DNA of 27,488 nt from NCBI GenBank assembly GCA_003645395.1, contig QNFC01000003.1, positions 1-27,488 of the forward strand. The letters are read 5' to 3'. The DNA is from Gammaproteobacteria bacterium. GTDB lineage: Bacteria; Pseudomonadota; Gammaproteobacteria; Immundisolibacterales; Immundisolibacteraceae. A model generated the notes under the pieces. The model ran no database searches. It had not been told where the DNA came from and saw only the letters and a program-made list of their open reading frames with translations. Both the position numbers and the translations under genes were made by a program. The stretch's first letter is position 1, and every line of letters starts with the position of its first letter. Shown here piece after piece: positions 16,476-24,385 of this stretch.

Positions 16476-17413
16476 CGACCCTGACTAAAACGCCCAACAA
16501 TGCGAGCGGCCAACTCCACGTCGGCTTCGGTCAGTTCACCATCCACAAGCGTTAATGGGCCAGGGTGGCTCCTCACCTCAAAATGGCTGAACTGTTTGCG
16601 GTAACCGCGCAGAAAATTATTCTCGCCCTCCTCACGGGAAACAATCAACTTAAAATGGGGCCGAGGCCGTAGATGGCGACCTATTTTTAATAGCATGATA
16701 TCGTCGAGTTCGTATTCCTTACTGCCCCGCGCCTGCCACAAATCGGCCAGTTTTGTGGAATAACTTTCGTCAGTAAGGAAACAACAGCCACCAGCAGGCT
16801 GTGACCACTCGTCAAAACCAAGTTTAGTGGCGAGTTCGATTTGCGGTTTGCGACTACGGCCGGAAAAATCAAATAGCTGTTCCCGGTTTACCCAGCCCTC
16901 TCGTTCCGGCAGAGTTTCTGGCAACAACTTTGCGCAGAGCGGCCGCAACAGGCGATCACCAATACCTCCATCACGCTGAATCACCGGCATGGTGTCGCGC
17001 CGCTGGGACATCGGCCGCTGACCGATTACTTCACCGGTAATTAGAAAATCGAAATCATTCTCTTCCATCCAGCGGCGAGCCCGACCAACCATGAAACCCT
17101 TGCAATCCAGGCACGGATTGAGGTTGGCCCCGTAACCATATTTTGGGTTGATAACGACATCTTTATACGGCTCGGAAACATCGTCGATATGGAGCTTGAT
17201 ACCCAGCTGCTCGGCACTCCACAAAGCGTTGTTGCGCTTGGGTTTGGCCTTGTGATGTTTGCGGATTGCGTGAGTATGGCCCTCGACACAGAAACCAGTG
17301 AAAAAATTCAACCCCTGAACCTCAACTCCCTGATCCATAACCACTTTAGCGGCGAGCATGGAATCAAGTCCACCAGAAATTAGTGCAACGGCCTTAATCT
17401 GTTTGTTTACCAA
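16367..17413 (-). CDS. MnmA-like PP-loop ATPase with C-terminal NFACT-R_2-like domain
   Basis: Related to tRNA 2-thiouridylases (MnmA/TrmU) and ThiI-type enzymes, which adenylate a target and transfer sulfur. The PP-loop ALISGGLDSML is at the very start (SGGLDS about residues 13-18). A cysteine pair NPCLDCK lies near 99-105, and a later GGCCFLTDESYS could supply the second catalytic cysteine. The C-terminal third (LLKIGRHLRP, LIVSREEGENNFL) looks like the NFACT-R_2 RNA-binding domain seen in a MnmA-like subfamily. The frame has no ATG before the PP-loop: candidates are TTG at 17413 (chosen, shortest with an intact PP-loop), 17419 or 17461. About 348 residues. A role in tRNA or cofactor thiolation is inferred; housekeeping MnmA is probably encoded elsewhere. 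Confidence 0.85.
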   Translation of the reverse strand: MVNKQIKAVALISGGLDSMLAAKVVMDQGVEVQGLNFFTGFCVEGHTHAIRKHHKAKPKRNNALWSAEQLGIKLHIDDVSEPYKDVVINPKYGYGANLNPCLDCKGFMVGRARRWMEENDFDFLITGEVIGQRPMSQRRDTMPVIQRDGGIGDRLLRPLCAKLLPETLPEREGWVNREQLFDFSGRSRKPQIELATKLGFDEWSQPAGGCCFLTDESYSTKLADLWQARGSKEYELDDIMLLKIGRHLRPRPHFKLIVSREEGENNFLRGYRKQFSHFEVRSHPGPLTLVDGELTEADVELAARIVGRFSQGRGELQVTVDYVPLGGQARQLQVQPLTPDQIEKQWYI

Positions 17414-17507
17414 CGACAACGTCCAAAAAATATTAGTGAAGTGAAAAAAGAGTTGACCCAAACGACCTGCATGGAAGTTTCGCGGGGTTCAAATAATATT
17501 CTCTTGC

Positions 17508-17822
17508 TTGCTCTGGATTCTCCAGGTTTTAAAGCACCCTACAGTCAGGCGAATTAGACAATCATTTTTGCACGAAGTAACACCACACGAAAACGAACGT
17601 GGCAGTAAATTTAAAAATTGGTTTGACAATGCCCTTGGGTATGATGCGGATGTTCTGCAATTCCTCCGGCAGGAAGTCGTATTTTTTCAGTCTATACGCC
17701 TACGCGTAGTCCAGCAGAACGGAGCCTCTGAGATCGATTCTGAGCTTCTATAGAAATTCGAGAGCGAAAGCACGGGATTGAAACTGCAGGCGAGTAACCT
17801 TGAAGATGAAAAAGGTGTATGA
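17508..17822 (+). pseudogene. Possible small ORF interrupted by an in-frame TAG
   Basis: The 430-base gap between the sulfurtransferase and the GST-like gene holds a weakly protein-like frame. A TTG at 17508 opens 81 codons (NERGSKFKNWFDNALGYDAD in the middle) ending at TAG 17751-17753; the same frame then continues for 22 codons (KFESESTGLKLQASNLEDEK) to TGA at 17820. Composition is mixed charged/hydrophobic as in a real soluble protein, but there is no ribosome site or recognised family. It may be the remnant of a lost gene or chance. No other feature is visible in the gap. Confidence 0.25.
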
Positions 17823-17891
17823 GGGAACACCGCTGAATTCGCTACTTATGAAAGATAAAGTCAGCGTTTACATAACCTGAAGGAGCGTTAG

Positions 17892-18557
17892 ATGGCATTA
17901 ACACTAGTAAGCTTCAAGCTCTGCCCTTTTGTACAACGATCGATCATTGTACTCAGAGAAAAACAGATCGATTTTGATATTCGTTACATCGACCTGCGCA
18001 AAAAGCCCCAGTGGTTTCTAGATATTTCTCCTACCGGCAAAGTACCCCTGCTAATGGTTGATGAGGAGGTGCTTTTCGAGTCGATGGCAATCAACGAGTA
18101 TCTGGATGAAGCCTTCGCGCCAACACTACACCCGGTCGAACCTCTTTTGCGCGCACGTAACCGCGCCTGGGTTGAAATTGCCAATCAGCTATCTGCCAGT
18201 CAGTTCGGCTTCACCATGGCTAAAGATAAATACAGCTATCAACAAAATTTAGAAAAAGCCGCGCGTTTGTTGGAGCAGCTTGAGCAGCAGCTTAATTCTG
18301 GTGCTGGCCCATATTTTAATGGGATCGAATTTGCTCTGATCGACGCTGCTTTTGCACCCTTTTTTACCCGCCAGGGAATGCTGGAAGCATGGTTTGGCAT
18401 CGGACTACTTAATCAGCACCCGAAAGTGAGAACTTACGGCATTAATTTGCAAGAGCGTAGATCGGTCATTAACTCAATAGTGGCCGATTATGTAGAAATC
18501 TACGGCCTGCGACTAAAACAGGAGCAAACCTGGCTATGCCAGTCTGCAACTAACTGA
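17892..18557 (+). CDS. Glutathione S-transferase-like protein
   Basis: A 221-residue two-domain GST fold. The N-terminal thioredoxin-like domain (1-80) carries C11-P12-F13-V14-Q15-R16, the omega/SspA-type active-site position with cysteine, then SPTGKVPLLMVD with the cis-proline and FESMAINEYLDE with the glutathione-carboxylate-binding Glu-Ser pair. An all-helical C-terminal domain follows (about 90-210). Members reduce or conjugate glutathione adducts, or act like the SspA stringent regulator; SspA normally has the cysteine-less motif CHRVR, so an omega-like enzyme is more likely. The ATG has GGAG 7 bases upstream. It converges on the transglycosylase gene with a 12-base gap. Confidence 0.88.
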   Translation: MALTLVSFKLCPFVQRSIIVLREKQIDFDIRYIDLRKKPQWFLDISPTGKVPLLMVDEEVLFESMAINEYLDEAFAPTLHPVEPLLRARNRAWVEIANQLSASQFGFTMAKDKYSYQQNLEKAARLLEQLEQQLNSGAGPYFNGIEFALIDAAFAPFFTRQGMLEAWFGIGLLNQHPKVRTYGINLQERRSVINSIVADYVEIYGLRLKQEQTWLCQSATN

Positions 18558-18569
18558 ATGACTCCGAAT

Positions 18570-19190
18570 TTACAGTTTGCGTTGGGTATAGCCGTGCCAA
18601 CGTTTGTCGTAGAGCCGGGATACCTTGACCAGATAGTTGCGGGTCTCTTTGAACGGTGGCACGCCATCGTGCTTGATCACGTTTTGCTCGCCAGCATTGT
18701 AAGCCGCCAGAACCAGCCGTAAATCCCCTTTGAACTGGCTCAACAGAACCTGAAGATAAGCCATGCCTCCACGCAGATTTTGTTCGGCATTCCACGGATC
18801 TTCAACGCCAAATCTCGTTGCGGTTGCAGGGATCAGCTGCATTAAGCCCTGGGCATTCGCTGAAGAAACGGCACGAATCCGATAAGCAGATTCAACCTCG
18901 ACCACCGCTTTAACTAAATTAGGGTCCAGCGTGTAAAAAGGGGCCCATTTTTCAATTAGCTGGTTAACAACTTTTCGATCAGCGCCGGTCGCTCTGCTGA
19001 CGCGGCTACGCTTGCGCTGGCGCGCTGCCTTGGCTGCATCATTGATTGGCCGAAAGGAAAGGTCATCAATTGGATTATCTGTGTAATAAAGAGCTTGTGC
19101 ATGGTCCTTGTAACCATAAACTTCTGCAACAGCCTGCTGCAGCGGCGCCAAAACAACCAACACCAACGTCGCTAGCCATCTACTACGCAT
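18570..19190 (-). CDS. Lytic transglycosylase, SLT domain, with N-terminal DUF4124-like segment
   Basis: Cleaves peptidoglycan glycan strands in the periplasm with formation of 1,6-anhydro ends. The frame opens at 19238, but ATG 19190 begins a clean signal peptide (MRSRWLATLVLVVLAPLQQA, cut after AVA) and is preferred, giving 206 residues. The mature N-terminus EVYGYKDHAQALYYTDNP resembles the DUF4124 domain. A basic linker (RQRKRSRVSR) leads to the SLT domain: catalytic E100 in VVEVESAYR, then ANAQGLMQLIPATA and LVLAAYNAGEQNV. It is small and probably soluble or loosely bound, since no lipobox cysteine is seen. Role could be general wall turnover or making room for an envelope machine such as the nearby T2SS. 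Confidence 0.92.
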   Translation of the reverse strand: MRSRWLATLVLVVLAPLQQAVAEVYGYKDHAQALYYTDNPIDDLSFRPINDAAKAARQRKRSRVSRATGADRKVVNQLIEKWAPFYTLDPNLVKAVVEVESAYRIRAVSSANAQGLMQLIPATATRFGVEDPWNAEQNLRGGMAYLQVLLSQFKGDLRLVLAAYNAGEQNVIKHDGVPPFKETRNYLVKVSRLYDKRWHGYTQRKL

Positions 19191-19402
19191 CACCACAATT
19201 CTCTTGCTTAAGGGATCCAAATAAAGATTAACTTGCATAAAAATGATCTGACCCGTGACCGTGAAAGGGTTGGAGTAATCGCAAACGACTCCACCAATCG
19301 TTGAACAAATTTACCGCCGACACTTTTGTACGCAACCCCAAACTAGCTGTTACTAATATCGATTAATTGGACGCGAGAGTTACAAAACCGCAAAATAGCG
19401 GG

Positions 19403-19660
19403 ATGAATCTCTCCAGTGCCGCTACACACGACCGTTCCCCAGCCAAAAAACTGGAGCTAAACGGCGACGGGATAACACGGAAATCGAATCAAATTTCAAG
19501 CCCGCTTGCCCAACCCAAACGAGGAACAACAGGCTATTCAACATCATTCCCCAGTTATGCCGTTACCCGACGCCAACAAGTGGCTGCCTACGCTGTAATC
19601 GACAGCCTGGGCCGAAACTTGACACAACCAATGGGTTTCTCGATCAATCTACTCGCCTGA
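19403..19660 (+). CDS. Small hypothetical protein
   Basis: An 85-residue reading frame, MNLSSAATHDRSPAKK to SINLLA. No recognised domain. The N-terminal 55 residues are polar and rich in Ser/Thr/Lys/Pro and probably disordered; the last 30 (RRQQVAAYAVIDSLG then MGFSINLLA) look like an amphipathic helix ending in a short hydrophobic tail, a layout seen in small gammaproteobacterial hypothetical proteins. The frame is also open from TTG 19367. The ATG has only a CGGG touching it, so the start is uncertain. It is divergent from the transglycosylase and precedes the genes leading to T2SS. No signal peptide. Confidence 0.45.
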   Translation: MNLSSAATHDRSPAKKLELNGDGITRKSNQISSPLAQPKRGTTGYSTSFPSYAVTRRQQVAAYAVIDSLGRNLTQPMGFSINLLA

Positions 19661-19747
19661 TTGATACGATCTTATCACCCTGCTCGTTAGCCGCCATGGC
19701 CTGACGCTACTCCTCGACAAAACAAACTTCCACACAGGTGACGAGAA

Positions 19748-20266
19748 ATGAACCCACCTCCTGCGCCGCCGGATCCCCCGCTCGATGAGACACCATTTTT
19801 ACTAACACGTTATAGTGAGTATGTACCACACGCCCACTCTATGGCCCTGCGCGCTCGCCGTAAGATTAATATTTTCACCCAAGATTTTGATAACACCTTT
19901 CTCGACAACGATTCGTTCTGTACGGCAATTCGTACCTTTGTGGTCGAAAACAGTCGCGTAGCACGAATCAATATCCTGATACAACGGTCTGAAAATGCTA
20001 TCCGCCAGGGGCATAGACTCGTGGAACTGGCCCGAAGACTCAGTAGCTTCATGGAGATCCGTCGGCCCGCCAGCCAACATGCCAGCATCGCTAATGCGTT
20101 TCTGACTTTCGACAATAGCTGCTACCTCTACCGAGAGATTGGCGATCGGCCAGAGGGCAGGGGCTGCTATCAAGACTCGCTGCGCACTCTGGAGCTTAAT
20201 CGAAAATTTGACGAAATATGGGCGATGAGCGAGCCTGAAACCGAGTTTCGTCGGTTAGGTTTCTAA
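19748..20266 (+). CDS. DUF7931-type phospholipase-D-like protein
   Basis: 172 residues, cytoplasmic (no signal peptide). After a proline-rich start (MNPPPAPPDPPLDET) comes the pattern ALRARRKINIFTQDFD, VARINILIQRSENAIRQGHRLVELARRLSSFMEIRR, then FDEIWAMSEPETEFRRL. This matches a family found alone or fused to acyltransferases in Gammaproteobacteria and related to the phospholipase D fold. The catalytic HxK motif of true PLDs is not evident, so enzymatic activity is doubtful. A GACGAGAA purine stretch touches the ATG. It ends 14 bases before the mini-secretin gene and could be cotranscribed with the T2SS genes. Function not established. Confidence 0.75.
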   Translation: MNPPPAPPDPPLDETPFLLTRYSEYVPHAHSMALRARRKINIFTQDFDNTFLDNDSFCTAIRTFVVENSRVARINILIQRSENAIRQGHRLVELARRLSSFMEIRRPASQHASIANAFLTFDNSCYLYREIGDRPEGRGCYQDSLRTLELNRKFDEIWAMSEPETEFRRLGF

Positions 20267-20280
20267 GTAGCGCCTGCACG

Positions 20281-21150
20281 ATGAACCTACCGCTTCGCTA
20301 TGGGTCGAAATTTTGCGCAGTTCTGTTGCTGGCATTGCTCAGCGAAATTGTGGCGGCCGATACACGCTTGACAATCATTACCCTCAATCATCGACCGGCC
20401 GAGCAGCTACTGCCGACTATAAAACCACTAATACGCCAGGGTGATTACCTGACGGGGCAAAACAACAAAGTTTTCCTGCGCACCGACCCGGCCACCCTGC
20501 ACACGGTGCGGCAGCTCATCAGCGAACTTGACCAGCTGCCGGCTACCCTGTTGATAACCGTCAAACAAGAGCAACAACACCGACATGGCACCAGCCAGTT
20601 TTCGGGACATGTTAACGCCCGTGTTCGAGACGAGAATAGAAAAACCAATGACCCAGAAGGCTCTCTGCCAATCGACCCACGCTCACTCGGAACAGGAGTA
20701 ACTGGATCGGTTTCGACCACTCATTACAACACGCGCGATCGCAATAGAAGTGAACTGCAGGTCACCGTAGTCGAAGGTTACGAGGCAGAGTTTCATATTA
20801 GCGAGGAAGTTCCGATAACAGAATATCAGTATGGTTATTTTGGTCTGCCGCGGCCGGCCCTTGGCTATCGCAGTGCAATGACGGGCTTTGTCGTTGTGGC
20901 ACAGCTTAATGACAACCAGGTACATCTACATGTCCGCCCCCGTAAAGAGAGTTTTGTTGGTGGCAATAATTTAGAAACCCAGCACCTGGAAACGACAACT
21001 GTAACAACGCTTGGAGAATGGACCCAAATTGGTGGAATTACTGTGGGCTATAACGCATCAGGCAAAGGTATTCTCGCGCGCACCAACCACCACCGAAATC
21101 GAAACCAGTCGATCATGATAAAGGTAGAAAAAATTGACACATCACCTTAG
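20281..21150 (+). CDS. Short secretin-like protein (N1/NolW domain plus reduced secretin core)
   Basis: 289 residues with a signal peptide (about 1-26, cut after VAA). Residues 28-95 (LTIITLNHRPAEQLLPTIKPL to ISELDQLPATLLITVKQ) match the secretin short domain that forms the periplasmic ring. After a polar linker, VVEGYEAEFHISEEVPITEY and FVVVAQLNDNQVHLHVRP, then TTTVTTLGEWTQIGGI, follow the strand order of the secretin core in much shortened form. A full secretin has 600 or more residues; the second, complete one (GspD) is four genes downstream. It overlaps the next gene by 17 bases. It may assist or modify the T2SS channel or form its own small ring; the exact role is unknown. Confidence 0.8.
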   Translation: MNLPLRYGSKFCAVLLLALLSEIVAADTRLTIITLNHRPAEQLLPTIKPLIRQGDYLTGQNNKVFLRTDPATLHTVRQLISELDQLPATLLITVKQEQQHRHGTSQFSGHVNARVRDENRKTNDPEGSLPIDPRSLGTGVTGSVSTTHYNTRDRNRSELQVTVVEGYEAEFHISEEVPITEYQYGYFGLPRPALGYRSAMTGFVVVAQLNDNQVHLHVRPRKESFVGGNNLETQHLETTTVTTLGEWTQIGGITVGYNASGKGILARTNHHRNRNQSIMIKVEKIDTSP

Positions 21151-21598
21151 ATTTTCGCTTCATAGAGGGCTAACAGTACTGCTATTGCTAGTTATCACAC
21201 CGGCATTAGCAGCGGCAGAAATTTATCGCTGGACTGACGCCAACGGCCAGATCCATTTTGGGGAACAACCGCCCGCAGGTGTCGACTCAGACTGGGTTAA
21301 ACCGCCTCCGCCACCGGCTATTTCGCCGGAATTGGGGATCGAACAGCGTAAAAAATTTGAGCAGCGCCAAACCGACTATACTAACGACAGACTTAACCAA
21401 CAAGAAGTGCAGGCGCAGGCCACAGCCGACGACGACGCTCGAGCAAAAAATTGCGCTAACGCGCGCCGAGCTATTGAGAGCCTGAACCAATCTATGAACA
21501 AGCGGGTGCTGGATGAAGCAGGTAGCTACGTAGAACGGTCTGATCGCCAGGCGAAACTTAAACAGGCCGAAGAGTCGGCGCAATCATGGTGTGACTAA
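21134..21598 (+). CDS. DUF4124 domain periplasmic protein
   Basis: 154 residues. The start is a TTG inside the previous gene, supported by AAAGG about 8 bases upstream and by the need to include the signal peptide (LTVLLLLVITPALAAA). The mature N-terminus EIYRWTDANGQIHFGEQPP is a classic DUF4124 motif. A proline run (PPPPPA) then leads to a charged, helical, probably coiled-coil region (about 70-150) with two cysteines (CANARRA and the penultimate SWCD) that may form a disulfide. DUF4124 proteins are common envelope proteins of unknown function. Two bases separate it from gspC, so it is almost surely in the T2SS operon. Confidence 0.85.
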   Translation: MTHHLRFSLHRGLTVLLLLVITPALAAAEIYRWTDANGQIHFGEQPPAGVDSDWVKPPPPPAISPELGIEQRKKFEQRQTDYTNDRLNQQEVQAQATADDDARAKNCANARRAIESLNQSMNKRVLDEAGSYVERSDRQAKLKQAEESAQSWCD

Positions 21599-21600
21599 GG

Positions 21601-22380
21601 TTGAATCCGATACCCACTAAACCGGCGATGATGGCTGTCAACGGTGCAATTTTAATATTGATAGCGGCAGTGACCTTCGGATTAATCAGTGATCGCTCCG
21701 CGCCAGTTAGCGAATCTGCGATCAAATTCCCCACGCCCGCTGCAATCACACAACCCATTGATTCATTAAAAACCCTGTTAGACGCAAATCTGTTTGGCGT
21801 TGAACGCTCGGAGAGCCCATCCTCTCCCCCATTACACGCACCGCCGACTAAACTGAATCTTAAGTTAAGCGGGGTGGTAATGTCTGAAAGCCCCAACCTT
21901 GCGAGGGCTATTATCAGCTCGCAAAATGGCCGAGACCACAGCTATCAACTAAACGATACCGTACCTGGCAACGCCCGCATAACCCAAATCTACGCAGATA
22001 GAGTCATCCTTGAACACAATGGGACCTGGGAGTCCTTGCAACTCTCTCTGCCCATCGGCGGTCAATCTCCCATCAGCACCGGATTTAATAAACGCCTCTC
22101 CTTCGATCAAAATGCGCTAGCAGACGCCATCCCTGCGGAAGCAGTAACGCTTAACAGTGGCCAATCCGGATGGCGTCTATCACCAAGCAAATATTCAAGG
22201 GTGTTCAAAAAAATGGGGTTAAAGCCTGGTGATCTCATAACGAAAGTCAATACTGTATCTGCCGGTGAAGGCGCTAGCCGAACTGAATTGTTAAACGAAT
22301 TGACTACTGCCGACCAGTTGCACCTGAAAGTGCTACGACAAAAAGCGCCGTTATCTTTTTATTTTATTATGAAGAATTGA
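21601..22380 (+). CDS. gspC: Type II secretion system protein GspC
   Basis: The inner-membrane clamp that links the T2SS assembly platform to the GspD secretin. 259 residues: one N-terminal membrane helix (about 11-29), a linker, then the homology region (DANLFGVE to GTWESLQL, about 60-150) containing KLNLKLSGVV and ARAIIS, and a C-terminal PDZ-like domain (YSRVFKKMGLKPGDLITKVN to LKVLRQ). The start is TTG at 21601, two bases after the DUF4124 stop; ATG at 21628 is an alternative that would leave almost no cytoplasmic tail. The sequence diverges from the E. coli and Pseudomonas proteins, as GspC usually does, but layout and position before gspD support the call. Confidence 0.9.
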   Translation: MNPIPTKPAMMAVNGAILILIAAVTFGLISDRSAPVSESAIKFPTPAAITQPIDSLKTLLDANLFGVERSESPSSPPLHAPPTKLNLKLSGVVMSESPNLARAIISSQNGRDHSYQLNDTVPGNARITQIYADRVILEHNGTWESLQLSLPIGGQSPISTGFNKRLSFDQNALADAIPAEAVTLNSGQSGWRLSPSKYSRVFKKMGLKPGDLITKVNTVSAGEGASRTELLNELTTADQLHLKVLRQKAPLSFYFIMKN

Positions 22381-22453
22381 GCATGCCTGCCGCCAGATAG
22401 AGTCTAGTCTCTAACCTGCTTGCTAATTTAACCCCTGCTACTGAAGTGTTTGA

Positions 22454-24385
22454 ATGACCCCAACGCCTAAACCACATCCCTTTCCACACCCTTTAAGAAC
22501 ATGGTTAATCAGCGCACTTTTATTGATTTGCGCCCTGAACGCTCAGGCTCAAAAAATCACCTTGAATTTGCAGGATGCTGATATCCGCGCATTGATCAAT
22601 ACGGTGGCGGAGGTAACCAACACTAATTTCATAATCGATCCTCGCGTGGCCGGCAAAGTGACAGTTATCTCTGTTGAGCCAATGGATGTCGACGCGCTTT
22701 ACGATGTCTTTCTGTCGATTCTTGACGTTCACGGCTTCTCGGCAGTGGGCAGTGGGCAAGTAATAAAAATCATTCCCAATGTGAATGCCAAGACCAGTGG
22801 GGTGGTAGCAGGAACTTCCGCAACACCCGTAGCCGGGGGCGATATCGTCACCGAAATTATCGAAATCAAAAACATGCCCGCTCAGCAGCTACTGCCTGCC
22901 CTACGCCCTTTAGTACCCCAATACGCCCACCTGGCTGCCTTCCCAAATTCTAATATCCTGCTGCTCAGCGACCATGCCTACAACGTAGAGCGAATCAAGG
23001 CATTGATCGCTAAAATAGACGTGGCGACCCAGATAAACACTGAAGTTGTGGTACTAGAAAACGCCTCAGCAGACGAACTTTCTGCGATATTAACAACTTT
23101 GCAAAGCGGTACCGGAAACAATTTACAGGGCGTTCAATTTGTTGGCGACTCCCGCAGCAACAGCATCTTGCTGGGTGGCGACCTGCCTGGGCGCATCCGC
23201 ATGCGCGGTATTATTGCCCATCTTGACATGCCCACCGGTGAGCAGAGCAACACTCATGTTGTTTATCTGAATTTTGCTAGCGCAGAGGATATCGTGCCGA
23301 TACTTGCTGGCACTATCCCCACAACGGGTAAAGATGGTGATAACGGGATAACCGTACAGGCAGATAGCAACACAAATTCAGTAATTATCACTGCGCCACC
23401 ACCCGCTTATAACGACCTGCGTCAGGTTATTCGCAAGCTGGATGTGCGCCGCGCTCAGGTGCTGGTAGAAGCGATTATCGCTGACGTGAGCGCTGGCACC
23501 GCTGACGAACTGGGTGTTCAGTGGGTAATTGACGGTCGGGATGGCGGCTACGCCGTGGGCGCAACCAACTTTGCCAATGGCAGGTCTAGTATCACCAATA
23601 TTTTAGCTGGTGCCGAATCTGGCATCCCGATACTCGACCAGGGGCTCAGCCTGGCACTTGGCAATTTTGGCTCGGGCGGTACCAACTTTGCGGCGCTTTT
23701 GCGGGCGCTGAGCTCTGATGCGACGACGAACATACTGTCCACACCCTCGGTGATGACACTGGATAATCAGGAAGCAGAGATTCTTGTCGGGCAGTCCGTT
23801 CCTTTCATTACTGGACAATATACTGATACCGGAGCAGGAGGTGGTTCGGTCGACCCGTTTCAGACTATCCAGCGGGAGGACGTCGGAGTCACGCTAAGAG
23901 TCAAGCCGCAAATCAACGAAGGCAGCACCATCAAGCTCGAACTACATCAGGAAGTATCCAGCGTAATACCTTCGATCAAAACGCTGGGAGCTAGCGACCT
24001 GGTCACTAATAAACGCTCCATCAACACCACTGTTTTGGTCGACAGTAATGAGACGATTGTTCTCGGAGGCCTGATTGATGATCAACTGATCACTACCGAT
24101 GAGCGGGTACCTTTCCTCGGTAGCGTGCCTATCCTTGGGCGGTTATTTCGCTATCAATCCACCGATGTCGAAAAGCGTCAATTGATGGTATTCATAAAAC
24201 CTCAAATCGTTCGCGACAAGGCGGATGCTCGCTCCCTGACCGGCGGTAAGTATCAGAACATGCGGGCAAGTCAGTTAAAGCAGAGGTTGCAGGCTGAACA
24301 AATCTTCCCCGGTAACGCTAACGCCGCTGTCCTGCCAGAGCTCAACGTCTTTACCCCTGCTGAAGGCGGCACTACCCAACCGTGA
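22454..24385 (+). CDS. gspD: Type II secretion system secretin GspD
   Basis: The outer-membrane channel of T2SS. 643 residues with signal peptide (about 1-32, ALNAQAQ end). The N0 domain (ITLNLQDADIRALINTVAEV) contacts GspC; N1-N3 ring domains follow (IIEIKNMPAQQLLPALRPL, VVVLENASADELSAIL, VVYLNFASAEDIVPIL). The secretin core contains VEAIIADVSAGTADELGVQW, DATTNILSTPSVMTLDNQEAEILVGQSVPF, EDVGVTLRVKPQINEGSTIKLEL and ETIVLGGLIDDQ, ending VPILGRLFR. A C-terminal tail of about 45 residues could bind a pilotin. A 73-base gap separates it from gspC; its TGA overlaps the GTG of gspE. Confidence 0.97.
   Translation: MTPTPKPHPFPHPLRTWLISALLLICALNAQAQKITLNLQDADIRALINTVAEVTNTNFIIDPRVAGKVTVISVEPMDVDALYDVFLSILDVHGFSAVGSGQVIKIIPNVNAKTSGVVAGTSATPVAGGDIVTEIIEIKNMPAQQLLPALRPLVPQYAHLAAFPNSNILLLSDHAYNVERIKALIAKIDVATQINTEVVVLENASADELSAILTTLQSGTGNNLQGVQFVGDSRSNSILLGGDLPGRIRMRGIIAHLDMPTGEQSNTHVVYLNFASAEDIVPILAGTIPTTGKDGDNGITVQADSNTNSVIITAPPPAYNDLRQVIRKLDVRRAQVLVEAIIADVSAGTADELGVQWVIDGRDGGYAVGATNFANGRSSITNILAGAESGIPILDQGLSLALGNFGSGGTNFAALLRALSSDATTNILSTPSVMTLDNQEAEILVGQSVPFITGQYTDTGAGGGSVDPFQTIQREDVGVTLRVKPQINEGSTIKLELHQEVSSVIPSIKTLGASDLVTNKRSINTTVLVDSNETIVLGGLIDDQLITTDERVPFLGSVPILGRLFRYQSTDVEKRQLMVFIKPQIVRDKADARSLTGGKYQNMRASQLKQRLQAEQIFPGNANAAVLPELNVFTPAEGGTTQP

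Noticed and set aside
17453..17499. TTGACC and TAATAT as a plus-strand promoter
   Set aside because: The two elements are 35 bases apart, so they cannot act together.
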